This document shows, piece after piece, positions 18,401 through 25,856 of a stretch of DNA of 64,000 nucleotides (positions are counted from its first letter, which is position 1; each line of letters opens with the position of its first letter). The notes under the pieces are model-generated. The model had not been told where the DNA came from. It made no database searches and saw nothing but the letters and a program-made list of their open reading frames with translations. This stretch comes from Pseudopedobacter sp965218985 (GTDB taxonomy: Bacteria; Bacteroidota; Bacteroidia; Sphingobacteriales; Sphingobacteriaceae): assembly GCA_965218985.1 (NCBI GenBank), contig CBDCMP010000007.1, positions 1,674,001 through 1,738,000 on the forward strand. Direction: 5' to 3'. The position numbers were made by a program, and so were the translations under genes.

Positions 18401-19013
18401 ATCTAAAGTGGAAAAAGTGAAAGAATTGATTTTATCTGAAACTAATATCAGGGAAATAGAGTATATCACTGACACTGCAGGAATCATCAAGAAAAAGATC
18501 AAGCCTAATTTTAAATCGTTGGGGAAGAAGTTGGGGAAAGATATGAAAGCGGTGGCGGATCTCATCTCGAAATTCGGTGAAAGCCAGATCCATGATTTTG
18601 AACAAAATGGGTCAGCCGAGGTGGAGACATCCACGGCAAAATATCAAATCTTGCCGGAAGATGTAGAAATCATCGCTGAAGATGTTCCGGGATGGCAGGT
18701 GACTAATTTGGGCAGATTAACGGTGGCTTTAGACATCCATATCTCCCAGGAATTGAAAGAAGAGGGAATAGCCCGTGAGGTGATCAACCGGATCCAAAAT
18801 CTGAGGAAAGATTTGGGATTTGAAGTCACAGACAAAATAAAAGTAGCACTAGAGGACAATTCGGTTATAGCTAAAGCTGTGAAAAATAATTTATCATATA
18901 TTTGCGCCGAAATATTAGCTACTTCTTTAGCAATGAGTGATCACCTTTCAGAGGGCGAAACTATAGATATTGAAGAAATTAAATTACAGATCTCCATAAA
19001 GAAGGATAATTAA
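15498..19013 (+). CDS. ileS: Isoleucyl-tRNA synthetase, long eukaryote-like type
   Basis: 1171 aa, a class I synthetase charging tRNA-Ile. The HIGH box appears as GIHH (residues 54-57, in SANGMPGIHHVMAR). The editing domain has TAWTTTPWTLPSN-like sequence (IAWTTTPWTLPSN). The DWNLSRSRYWGTPLP stretch and KMSKR (718-722) are present. An extra Lys-rich piece of about 35 residues, after GWFFTLHAIATML, sits before KMSKR. Length and these motifs match the eukaryote-like IleRS form common in Bacteroidota, rather than the shorter E. coli form with a C-terminal zinc site. The DksA-like gene begins 1 nt after its stop, forming the conserved ileS-dksA-lspA group. Confidence 0.97.
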   Translation: MYKEYRQLNLSQIGKEVLEGWKAAQIFEKSVQNRPASKPYTFYEGPPSANGMPGIHHVMARSIKDIFCRYKTLKGFQVKRKGGWDTHGLPIELAVEKSLGITKEDIGKKISVQEYNDACRKEVMRYTDVWNDLTEKMGYWVDLDDPYITYKNEYIESLWWILKQLHQKGFLYKGYTVQPYSPAAGTGLSSHELNQPGTYRDLKDTSITAEFRLKPDQIHPLMNSLFETPEEDTVLIAWTTTPWTLPSNCALAIGEKITYVKVKTFNPYTHLPVSVILAKDLVLKYLKAEGQHTSLSGSQASFQDYKGGDKIIPWEITAEFKGAELLGLRYFQLMPYVTDEDLEKNAFRVIPADFVTTEDGTGIVHTASIFGADDFRACKENNVPSVMVKDNKGNEFPLVDKQGKFVEEVTDYAGRYVKEEYYPDEVRNEPDFKPTDVLIAIKLKEDNKAFDVKKYEHSYPHCWRTDKPILYYPLDSWFIKTTAVKEKLVELNRTINWKPESTGTGRFGNWLENLVDWNLSRSRYWGTPLPIWRTEDGTEERCIGSIQELKEAMIEGVNSGALSQKEVAKMNSIIHSLGQSTFDLHRPYVDDVILVSTGGEKMFREADLIDVWFDSGAMPYAQWHYPFENAAAFENAYPADFIAEGVDQTRGWFFTLHAIATMLDETSEDIQAVNLRRKEKEDAAVLKGDLLKKDAKKPGIAFKNVISNGLVLDKNGNKMSKRLGNAVDPFSTIEQYSADATRWYMISNASPWDNLKFNIDGLDEVRRKFFGTLYNTYAFFALYANIDQFTYAEAEMDLAARPEIDQWIISLLNTLSREVDEFYNDFEPTKAARAIQNFVDEHLSNWFVRLSRRRFWKGDYTEDKISAYQTLYTCLITISKLMSPIAPFFSDRLYHDLNAVTKKEQCDSVHLTDFPAYHTDLVNKALEERMQIAQDISSMVLSLRKKVGINVRQPLSKIMLPVLDKDFKSKVEKVKELILSETNIREIEYITDTAGIIKKKIKPNFKSLGKKLGKDMKAVADLISKFGESQIHDFEQNGSAEVETSTAKYQILPEDVEIIAEDVPGWQVTNLGRLTVALDIHISQELKEEGIAREVINRIQNLRKDLGFEVTDKIKVALEDNSVIAKAVKNNLSYICAEILATSLAMSDHLSEGETIDIEEIKLQISIKKDN

Positions 19014-19014
19014 G

Positions 19015-19401
19015 ATGGAAAATAAAAGCACAAAAACACGTTATTCTGATTCAGAATTACAAGAATTCAAGGAGCTGATCACTGACAAATTGAACAGTGC
19101 GAAAGACGAACTATTCAATTTAACCAGTTCATTAAGTAACCCAAATAAAAATGGGACTGATGATACCGCAGGAACATATAAAACTTTAGAGGATGGTTCG
19201 GCAACTTTAGAGAAAGAGCAATTGAATCAACTGGCTGCTCGTCAGAAGAAATTTATCGAGAACTTAGAGGCGGCTTTAGTCAGAATTGAAAATAAAACCT
19301 ATGGCATTTGCCGGGAAACCGGGAAATTGATTCAAAAGGAACGTTTAAAAGCTGTTCCTCATGCCACATTAAGCATGGAGGCGAAATTAAAGCAATATTA
19401 A
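19015..19401 (+). CDS. TraR/DksA-family protein lacking the zinc cysteines
   Basis: 128 aa. It has a helical coiled-coil N-terminal half (SELQEFKELITDKLNSAKDE, then LNQLAARQKKFIENLEAALVRIE) and the family C-terminal motif GICRETGKLIQKERLKAVPHAT. DksA/TraR proteins normally have four zinc cysteines; only the first remains here, and the last pair region reads LSMEAKLKQY. This Cys-poor form occurs in Bacteroidota and presumably still inserts into the RNA polymerase secondary channel, which is inference. The stop codon overlaps the lspA start by one base. Confidence 0.88.
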   Translation: MENKSTKTRYSDSELQEFKELITDKLNSAKDELFNLTSSLSNPNKNGTDDTAGTYKTLEDGSATLEKEQLNQLAARQKKFIENLEAALVRIENKTYGICRETGKLIQKERLKAVPHATLSMEAKLKQY

Positions 19402-20003
19402 TGAAGGGTTATAATAAGCCAATTATTGCCATTTTATTCATTCTGGTAGCTGATCAGGCTTTGAAGACATGGGTAAAAACCAATATGTTCATCGGCCAGG
19501 AATATCACTTGATTAAAGATCTGGCCATCATCCATTTCACAGAGAATAATGGGATGGCTTTCGGAATGGAGTTTGGTGGCGAGGCCGGCAAATTGGCATT
19601 GTCACTTTTCAGAATTCTGGCCGTTGCCGGTATCGCCTATGGTTTGCATTATCTGATCAAACATAAATATCACAGAGGTCTGATTCTAAACGTAGCTTTC
19701 ATCTTCGCCGGTGCTTTGGGTAATATCATAGACTCCGTGTTTTATGGCGTTATATATAATTATGCGTCCTTATTTCACGGACGTGTGGTGGATATGTTTT
19801 ATTTCCCGCTGTTGCAGGGAACTTTTCCATCCTGGTTGCCCATTTGGGGCGGTGAAGAATATGTTTTCTTCCGGCCGGTGTTCAACGTCGCCGATGCTTC
19901 CATCTCCATTGGGGTGATTCTCATCCTGATTTACCAGAAAAGATATTTTAAAGAGGAGATCAAAGAACAACCTTCCATCAACAGCGAGATTGTAGAAGAT
20001 TAA
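19401..20003 (+). CDS. lspA: Lipoprotein signal peptidase (signal peptidase II)
   Basis: 200 aa from the ATG at 19401, which overlaps the previous stop by one base. An inner-membrane aspartyl protease that removes signal peptides from prolipoproteins. It has four hydrophobic segments. Catalytic Asp residues lie in GNIIDSVFYG and FNVADASIS; the substrate-side motif is ADQALKTWV and ENNGMAFGM. An insertion between the two Asp motifs (FYFPLLQGTFPSWLPIWGG) is typical of Bacteroidota LspA. Third gene of the ileS operon; the many lipoproteins in this window are its likely substrates. Confidence 0.95.
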   Translation: MKGYNKPIIAILFILVADQALKTWVKTNMFIGQEYHLIKDLAIIHFTENNGMAFGMEFGGEAGKLALSLFRILAVAGIAYGLHYLIKHKYHRGLILNVAFIFAGALGNIIDSVFYGVIYNYASLFHGRVVDMFYFPLLQGTFPSWLPIWGGEEYVFFRPVFNVADASISIGVILILIYQKRYFKEEIKEQPSINSEIVED

Positions 20004-20009
20004 TATACA

Positions 20010-20034
20010 GGAGACAAAAGTCTCCTTATTTTGT
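20010..20034 (+). terminator. Rho-independent terminator of the ileS-lspA operon
   Basis: A 6-bp stem GGAGAC/GTCTCC with an AAAA loop and a T-rich tail, 7 bp after the lspA stop. It separates lspA from the second lspA-like gene. Confidence 0.75.
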
Positions 20035-20206
20035 TTTGAAGAGCAAAAGCAGCATTTCATCGGTTGCGCCAGTCCTGCTTTTCATTACAAGTCCGCCCAA
20101 CTCACAGGCCACCACACTTCGGGCTTTTCATTTCAATCAGGTCTATTTAAATAATGCTTTGCTGCTGGCCTATTTTTTAGTGATATTTATACACTGATTT
20201 ATAATT

Positions 20207-20713
20207 ATGAAGCTAAAAAAGCACATCAGGAACCTTTTCATTTCGGCCATTATTCTTTGTAATGTAGGTTGCGACCAGGTTTCCAAATCCATCGTTAGAA
20301 AAGAAATGAGTGAGGGTGAAAGTTTTAGCTTCATCAACCAACATTTCACTATTTATAAAGTGGAGAATACCGGAGCGTTTTTAAGTTTAGGAAACTCCTT
20401 ACCTTTTATTGTTAAATTCATCCTCCTTTCTCTGCTTCCCATCTTGGTCATTTTGGGAGGAACTTATGTGTTGATGGCCAAAACCAACCTTCCCAAAAGA
20501 ACATTATTAGGCTTTTGCTTTGTTATAGGTGGTGGCATAGGAAATCTGTGCGACAGGGTAATTTACGGTTCAGTGACAGATTTTATGCATGTCAATTTTG
20601 GACTATTCCAAACCGGGATATTCAATATGGCAGATGTTTCCATCATGATAGGTTTGGGCGTGATACTGTTGGATCTTTATCTGAAACACATGCATCTGAA
20701 CCCCAAAACGTAA
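20207..20713 (+). CDS. Second, shorter signal peptidase II paralogue
   Basis: 168 aa with all LspA landmarks: CDQVSKSIV (the DQxxK motif), VENTGAFLSLG, GNLCDRVIYG with the first catalytic Asp, and FNMADVSIMIG with the second; four membrane segments. It lacks the roughly 20-residue insert present in the lspA upstream and has only low similarity to it, so it is not a recent duplicate. It lies 203 bp after the first lspA, beyond a terminator, so it is probably expressed separately. It may be a backup, a specialised peptidase, or a copy with different inhibitor sensitivity; none can be decided from sequence. Confidence 0.9.
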   Translation: MKLKKHIRNLFISAIILCNVGCDQVSKSIVRKEMSEGESFSFINQHFTIYKVENTGAFLSLGNSLPFIVKFILLSLLPILVILGGTYVLMAKTNLPKRTLLGFCFVIGGGIGNLCDRVIYGSVTDFMHVNFGLFQTGIFNMADVSIMIGLGVILLDLYLKHMHLNPKT

Positions 20714-20739
20714 CGAAATTTCAAGCTATCCCTATCTAA

Positions 20740-20768
20740 TGAGCCGAATAAACTTCCTAATCGGCTCA
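20740..20768 (+). promoter_or_regulatory. Operator-like inverted repeat 1 upstream of fic
   Basis: Arms TGAGCCGA (20740-20747) and TCGGCTCA (20761-20768) are perfect complements around a 13-bp AT-rich centre. A second copy of the same 29-bp design starts 44 bp downstream. Confidence 0.65.
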
Positions 20769-20783
20769 TAGTTTTATTATATT

Positions 20784-20812
20784 TGAGCCGAATAAGTTTT
20801 CTAATCAGCTCA
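20784..20812 (+). promoter_or_regulatory. Operator-like inverted repeat 2, touching the fic start codon
   Basis: Arms TGAGCCGA (20784-20791) and TCAGCTCA (20805-20812), one mismatch between arms, 13-bp centre resembling copy 1. Its last base is the A of the fic ATG, so a bound protein would block translation or transcription start. The winged helix at the Fic C-terminus is a natural candidate for binding it (inference). Confidence 0.65.
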
Positions 20813-21921
20813 TGATGTTTTACAATTGGCAACAAAAAGACTGGCCAAACTTCCAATATGATGTTTCTTTGATAGAAAAGGAACTTTTCCTCTTTGCCGA
20901 AAAGACCGGCCATGTTACGGGAATTTTAAAAGCATTGCCAGAAAACACCCAAACAGATGCTGTGATTGATATGATGGTTGCCGAAGCCCTCAAGACTTCC
21001 CAAATTGAAGGAGAATTTTTCAGCCGGAAGGACGTCATGTCATCCATCAAAAACAACCTCGGTTTAAACCAACAAGCAGAACAAGTTTTAGACAAAAAGG
21101 CAGACGGCATTGGGCGGTTAATGATTGCTGTGAGAAAAACCTATAAAGAAGCTCTTAACGAAAAAAAACTTTTTGACTGGCATAAAATGCTGCTGGATGC
21201 GGTAAAGGGTATGGAAACCGGAGTTTGGCGCACCCATGAAGAGCCTATGCAAGTGGTTTCTGGAGCGTTGGGAAAAGAGAAAGTGCATTATGAAGCACCT
21301 CCCTCCAAACAAGTTCCAAAAGAGATGGAGGCTTTCATCACTTGGTTCAATCAAACAGCACCAGGCGGAACACAAGAAATGGAAAAAGCAGTATTGAGAG
21401 CTTCCATAGCGCATTTATATTTCGAGAGCATCCATCCATTTGAGGATGGCAATGGTAGGATTGGAAGGGCTATTGCCGAAAAAACGCTATCGCAAACCTT
21501 AGGTCGGCCGGTTTTGTTGAGCTTATCTAAAGCAATAGTATCCAACAAAAAGGACTATTATACAAATTTGCAAAAGGCACAGCAAAGCAATAACATCAAT
21601 AAATGGATAAAATATTTTGCGAACGTGATCTTAGCTGCACAAACTGACGCAGAGCATCAAGTGAATTTCATCCTCAAGAAAACACAGTTTTTTGATCGCT
21701 TTAAAAATCAACTTTCAGAAAGACAGTTGAAAGTGCTTAAAAGGATGTTGCAGGAAGAAAGTGGGTTTGAAGGTGGCATGAACACCGCAAAATATATTTC
21801 CTTGACCAAGGTCTCCAAAGCTACTGCAACCAGAGATTTACAGGATTTATTAGAGAAGAATGTTTTCCAACTATTAGGAGACAGCGGAGGGAGAAGCACC
21901 AAATACAAGGTCAATATTTAA
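20812..21921 (+). CDS. Fic-family AMP-transferase with DUF4172 and C-terminal winged helix
   Basis: 369 aa. The N-terminal 80 residues look like DUF4172 and include TSQIEGE, the inhibitory (S/T)xxxE(G/N) helix with Glu66 that blocks ATP binding in class II Fic proteins. The Fic core carries HPFEDGNGRIGR (His208 first), the complete catalytic motif for attaching AMP to a hydroxyl side chain of a target protein. The last 70 residues (LKVLKRMLQEESG, ISLTKVSKATATRDLQDLLE) form a winged helix-turn-helix typical of these regulators. Two operator-like repeats precede it, suggesting self-control. There is no separate antitoxin gene; the inhibitory helix is built in. The target is unknown. Confidence 0.9.
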   Translation: MMFYNWQQKDWPNFQYDVSLIEKELFLFAEKTGHVTGILKALPENTQTDAVIDMMVAEALKTSQIEGEFFSRKDVMSSIKNNLGLNQQAEQVLDKKADGIGRLMIAVRKTYKEALNEKKLFDWHKMLLDAVKGMETGVWRTHEEPMQVVSGALGKEKVHYEAPPSKQVPKEMEAFITWFNQTAPGGTQEMEKAVLRASIAHLYFESIHPFEDGNGRIGRAIAEKTLSQTLGRPVLLSLSKAIVSNKKDYYTNLQKAQQSNNINKWIKYFANVILAAQTDAEHQVNFILKKTQFFDRFKNQLSERQLKVLKRMLQEESGFEGGMNTAKYISLTKVSKATATRDLQDLLEKNVFQLLGDSGGRSTKYKVNI

Positions 21922-21936
21922 ACCTAAATTACAACC

Positions 21937-24624
21937 ATGAGAGGGGCGAAATTGAAAAATATTTTTTCTGCAACACTATTAACGGCCACTTTTTGTTCAT
22001 GCACTATGAAACCCAATCAAAAAGAGCTGTTTTACCATAAAGATTACCAAATTTATCCGGATAAAGTGGTACAGGGAGATTTTACTGCCGAAGCCAAATC
22101 TGCAACCCACCTCATTTCCAACTACAAGAGCCCGGATAATGAATTCATCAGCCCCTTGTTGTCATTTAAGTTCAGTGTGAACGGTAAGGATGATGAAATG
22201 CCTGCTGGCAAAAATCATCAGCTTAAGGTACTGCCAAAGCAGGGAGATTTCGTTTCGCCCGTCATCAAATTTGGCGAACAATATCTTGATCAAACCAGAA
22301 TGCCAGCTAACCTTTTCCTGAGACCCGACACCCATCTTACCCTCCGGGTGGATATGAATGAAATGTTGCATGCATTTAAAACCAAAGGATATTTCACTTT
22401 TTTTGATGGGACAAAACTCTATAAAAATGACTTTAAAGGAGTCTTCGTTGCAGGAGATATCTTGCCGTTAAATTGGGATTTTGACAACATCGCCAACAAC
22501 CCAAAACTGGAATTGAAAGACCGGGATGGTGATGGGATTTACACACAGGACTTTATGCTGAATCAAAAGAAAGAGCAAAAATCAATCGCTTCATCATGGA
22601 AACTCAGCAAAGATATCTCTGCTTTTCCGCAATACCATTCTCCCTATATTTTAGCTGATGCCATTTACAACATGTCTTTAGAGGAGATGGAGAAAGCTAT
22701 TCAACCTGACAGCACTTTTAGAACAGGAAAGGAATGGGCAGGCGTTTGGACCAGAGACATTAGTTACAGCATCATTCTTTCCATGGCCATTCTGCAGCCT
22801 ACGGTGGCACAAATCAGCCTGATGAAAAAGGTAAAAAATGAAAGGGTGATCCAAGACACGGGAACAGGAGGTTCCTATCCCATATCCACCGACCGTATGA
22901 TTTGGGCAGTCGCTGCTTGGGAGGTTTATAAAACAACCGGAGATAGGGATTGGCTGGCGAAAGCTTATCGCATCATCAAAAATTCCGTGGAAGATGATAT
23001 TAAAGTTGCTTATGACCCAGAGACAGGTTTGGTCAAAGGAGAATCTTCATTTTTAGACTGGCGTGAACAAACGTATCCAAAATGGATGCAACCGGCTGAT
23101 ATTTATGAATCAGAATGCTTGGGGACAAATGCAGTTCATTTCCAGGTAAACCACGTTTTGGCTCAGATGGCAAAATTGATGAAAGATGGAAAGGCAGCAG
23201 AGAAATATGAAAAACTTGCAACTCAGATTAAAAATGCCATCAACAAGCACCTTTGGATGCCCGATAAAGGCTATTATGCCCAATACCTTTACGGAAGAAA
23301 TTTTAAAATACGCTCCCCACGTTCAGAAGCATTGGGAGAAGCTTTAACCGTTTTATTTGATATTGCTGATCAGGACAGGAAAAGGAAAGTTTTGGAGAAC
23401 ACTCCTGTGATTTCCTTTGGGATTCCTTGCATTTATCCGCAAATTCCAGAAATTGCTCCTTACCACAATAATGCGGTATGGCCTTTTGTTCAATCCTATT
23501 GGGCATGGGCAGCCGCTGAAGCGGATAACCCAAAATCCATCATGCAAAGTTTCGCTGCAATTTATCGCCCTTCGGCGATGTTCCTTACCAATAAAGAGAA
23601 TTTTGTGGCAGATGATGGTGATTACGCCGGCACACAAATCAACTCCAGTAACATGTTATGGAGCTTATCAGGCAATATCAGCTTAATTTATAAGGTGCTG
23701 TTCGGTATGAAATTTCTGTCTGATGGATTACGGTTTAATCCTTTAGTTCCGGAAAAATTAGGAGGTCAACGCACGTTGAAGAATTTTAAATATCAGCATG
23801 CTGTCTTAGACATCGAAATGCAGGGTTACGGTAGATGGAAATCTATGAGTTTAGATGGAAAGAATTTAGAGAAAGCTGAAATACCCGCAAGCTTAAATGG
23901 AAAACACCTTGTTAACATCTTATTGGATAACATAGAGCGCAAAACAAAAACCAATCTGGTGGAGAATTTATTCTCTTTAAGCATTCCGGAAGTGATTTAC
24001 ACAGGGAGTTTTCTTCAATGGCCAGAAATCAAGAATGCGAAAAATTACAAAATCATTAAAAATGGCGAGCTATTCAGCCAGATTACGTCCCATAAATTTG
24101 AAGTGAAACAGCCCGGGGAATACCAGGTAGTTGCCATTGATGAACATCAACTGCAATCTTTTGCTAGTGAACCCATTCCTATTCATCCCAGTGCAACCAC
24201 ACAAATCATTGAGCTAGAACAATTCGCTAATAAGGCAACCTATGATGATCAAGGTTTCTCCGGAAAGGGCTTCATAGAAATCAGCAAGAAAAAAAACACT
24301 TCAGTTAAACTGAATTTCAACATTGAGGCAACTGGATTATACGCCTTGTCTTTTAAATACGCCAACGGTGAAGGCCCCACAAACACGGAAAACAAATGTG
24401 CCATGAGAGCTTTATATATTGATGATGATTTCTGTGGAACAGTGGTGTTCCCCCAACGCGGAAAAGATGAATGGTCTAACTGGGGGTTCAGCAATAGGAT
24501 AAAGATTAAATTGAACAAGGGAAGGCATCAGTTAAAAATCAACTTTGAACATTTTAATGAAAATATGAATGGAGAAATCAACCGGGCGATGCTGGATTAT
24601 CTCCAAATACAAAAGTTGGAATAG
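21937..24624 (+). CDS. Six-hairpin glycosidase-like lipoprotein with C-terminal carbohydrate-binding domain
   Basis: 895 aa. A lipoprotein signal ends at LTATFCSCTMKP. After an N-terminal beta-rich region (to about 230) comes an (alpha/alpha)6-type catalytic region. Acidic residues of interest are in GVWTRDISYS (W271-D274), ISTDRMIWAVAAWEVY, GESSFLDWREQTYPKWM and YHNNAVWPFVQSYWAWAA. Residues about 758-895 look like a CBM35/CBM6-type beta-sandwich (IELEQFANKATYDDQGFSG, then YALSFKYANGEGP and GRHQLKINFEHFN). The general fold is clear, but I cannot name the GH family or substrate; rhamnosidase-like or glucosidase-like enzymes are possible. It is probably tethered at the outer membrane or periplasm. 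It follows fic by 15 bp, though the functional link is unclear. Confidence 0.8.
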   Translation: MRGAKLKNIFSATLLTATFCSCTMKPNQKELFYHKDYQIYPDKVVQGDFTAEAKSATHLISNYKSPDNEFISPLLSFKFSVNGKDDEMPAGKNHQLKVLPKQGDFVSPVIKFGEQYLDQTRMPANLFLRPDTHLTLRVDMNEMLHAFKTKGYFTFFDGTKLYKNDFKGVFVAGDILPLNWDFDNIANNPKLELKDRDGDGIYTQDFMLNQKKEQKSIASSWKLSKDISAFPQYHSPYILADAIYNMSLEEMEKAIQPDSTFRTGKEWAGVWTRDISYSIILSMAILQPTVAQISLMKKVKNERVIQDTGTGGSYPISTDRMIWAVAAWEVYKTTGDRDWLAKAYRIIKNSVEDDIKVAYDPETGLVKGESSFLDWREQTYPKWMQPADIYESECLGTNAVHFQVNHVLAQMAKLMKDGKAAEKYEKLATQIKNAINKHLWMPDKGYYAQYLYGRNFKIRSPRSEALGEALTVLFDIADQDRKRKVLENTPVISFGIPCIYPQIPEIAPYHNNAVWPFVQSYWAWAAAEADNPKSIMQSFAAIYRPSAMFLTNKENFVADDGDYAGTQINSSNMLWSLSGNISLIYKVLFGMKFLSDGLRFNPLVPEKLGGQRTLKNFKYQHAVLDIEMQGYGRWKSMSLDGKNLEKAEIPASLNGKHLVNILLDNIERKTKTNLVENLFSLSIPEVIYTGSFLQWPEIKNAKNYKIIKNGELFSQITSHKFEVKQPGEYQVVAIDEHQLQSFASEPIPIHPSATTQIIELEQFANKATYDDQGFSGKGFIEISKKKNTSVKLNFNIEATGLYALSFKYANGEGPTNTENKCAMRALYIDDDFCGTVVFPQRGKDEWSNWGFSNRIKIKLNKGRHQLKINFEHFNENMNGEINRAMLDYLQIQKLE

Positions 24625-24656
24625 GAAATCAATATCAGTATAATGACCACAGGAAG

Positions 24657-24833
24657 ATGAGAGGCTTTCTCTAAATAGTCACTGAAGCTAACACCACTTA
24701 ACTTCTCTACAATTAAAGCCAAAAGCAAGTAATCAGTGTTAGAATATATTAATTGTGTTCCCTGACTAAAATAAAGTTTGGGTTTATGGACGATAATTGA
24801 GGAGAGGATACCTTTTTTGATATCAATTCGCAA
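24657..24833 (-). pseudogene. Remnant of a class C beta-lactamase-like serine hydrolase
   Basis: The minus-strand frame reads LYFSQGTQLIYSNTDYLLLA followed by LIVEKLSGVSFSDYLEK. This is the YxN region of the beta-lactamase/PBP4-like serine hydrolase family (usual form: F.PG..f.YSN.gY.lLg.iie..sG). The SxxK nucleophile and everything before it, and the C-terminal half, are missing; after DYLEK the frame turns into unrelated hydrophobic sequence. It lies directly downstream of dapF. It is an internal fragment of a decayed or deleted gene. Confidence 0.75.
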
Positions 24834-24839
24834 TATTAA

Positions 24840-25631
24840 TCAACAGATTTCCAGCTCCCCCTCAAAAACTTTCTTAGCTGGTCCCTCCAAAAATATATTG
24901 GTAAATTTCTTTCCATCGTAATCAAAACGAATATTTAAATCCCCACCTAAAACTCTAATGGGTGTTTCAATGGTGCCCCTTTGGTTTTTTGCAATAGCGT
25001 TGGCTAAGGCAACGGCAGTAACACCGGTTCCACACGCATAAGTTTCATCCTCCACCCCGCGTTCATAGGTGCGCACAAAAAGATGATCTTTCTCCTCCTC
25101 GACGAAATTGATGTTGATGCCGTCCTTTTTATAGGTTTCATTATACCTTATCGCCCGGCCTTCCATGAAAACATTTATATCAGCAACAGCAGATTCAAAC
25201 TTTATATAATGAGGAGAACCGGTGTTGATTACGAATGCTTCCCCATCTTTATTCACTTCTTCCACATCAATCATTTGCAAACTTACCCAATCGCCGGAAT
25301 CTGAAATTTTGGCATAATGTGGTCCATCGACTGCCAAAAATGTAGTTTCATGCTCAATAACTCCCAGGTGCTTTGCAAAAGCAACAATACAGCGCCCACC
25401 ATTGCCACACATGCTGCTCGGTTGCCCATCAGCATTAAAGTATACCATTTTAAAATCAAGACCCTCCACAGCTTCTAGAAACATGATCCCATCACCACCC
25501 ACACCAAACCTGCGGTCGCAAAGTTTGGCAATTAGATCAGGATGGCTATAATCATGGTTTAAATCACGATTATCCACCATAATGAAGTCGTTTCCTGCAC
25601 CCTGATATTTATAGAATTGGAGTTTCATCAA
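24840..25631 (-). CDS. dapF: Diaminopimelate epimerase
   Basis: 263 aa. Interconverts LL- and meso-diaminopimelate for lysine and peptidoglycan synthesis, in the cytoplasm, without a cofactor. The two catalytic cysteines are visible: Cys75 in SSMCGNGGRC and Cys200 in YACGTGVTA. The start has the family opening YKYQGAGNDFIMVDNRD. Either of two adjacent ATG codons could start it. The only gene after it on the strand is the serine-hydrolase remnant. Confidence 0.96.
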   Translation of the reverse strand: MMKLQFYKYQGAGNDFIMVDNRDLNHDYSHPDLIAKLCDRRFGVGGDGIMFLEAVEGLDFKMVYFNADGQPSSMCGNGGRCIVAFAKHLGVIEHETTFLAVDGPHYAKISDSGDWVSLQMIDVEEVNKDGEAFVINTGSPHYIKFESAVADINVFMEGRAIRYNETYKKDGININFVEEEKDHLFVRTYERGVEDETYACGTGVTAVALANAIAKNQRGTIETPIRVLGGDLNIRFDYDGKKFTNIFLEGPAKKVFEGELEIC

Positions 25632-25778
25632 ACAATAATCGTTAAAAATAAAAGCTAAAACAATTCTCTGATTTTTTGAGTAATTTCAGTAGAAAGCACC
25701 TCTACGTTTGAAGAGCAAAAAATAATCGGACAAAATTAATTTTTTAACACTTTTTAACACCTAAGTAAATAACATCCA

Positions 25779-25811
25779 CTTGTATAAAACGTCTTAATGG
25801 TATTATTTTTG
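25779..25811 (+). promoter_or_regulatory. Promoter of the htrA/degP gene
   Basis: CTTG at 25779-25782 (near the -33 consensus TTTG) and TATTTTTG at 25804-25811 (full match to TAnnTTTG), 21 bp apart, 45 bp before the start codon. Upstream, TTAACAC occurs twice at 10-bp spacing (25744-25760), a possible regulator site. Confidence 0.55.
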
Positions 25812-25856
25812 AATTCATGATTAGTAAGTAATTAGTAAAAATAAATAAATAAAAAT

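Noticed and set aside
24597..24833. Functional beta-lactamase-like gene
   Set aside because: The frame lacks the SxxK nucleophile and the C-terminal half; only a fragment remains.
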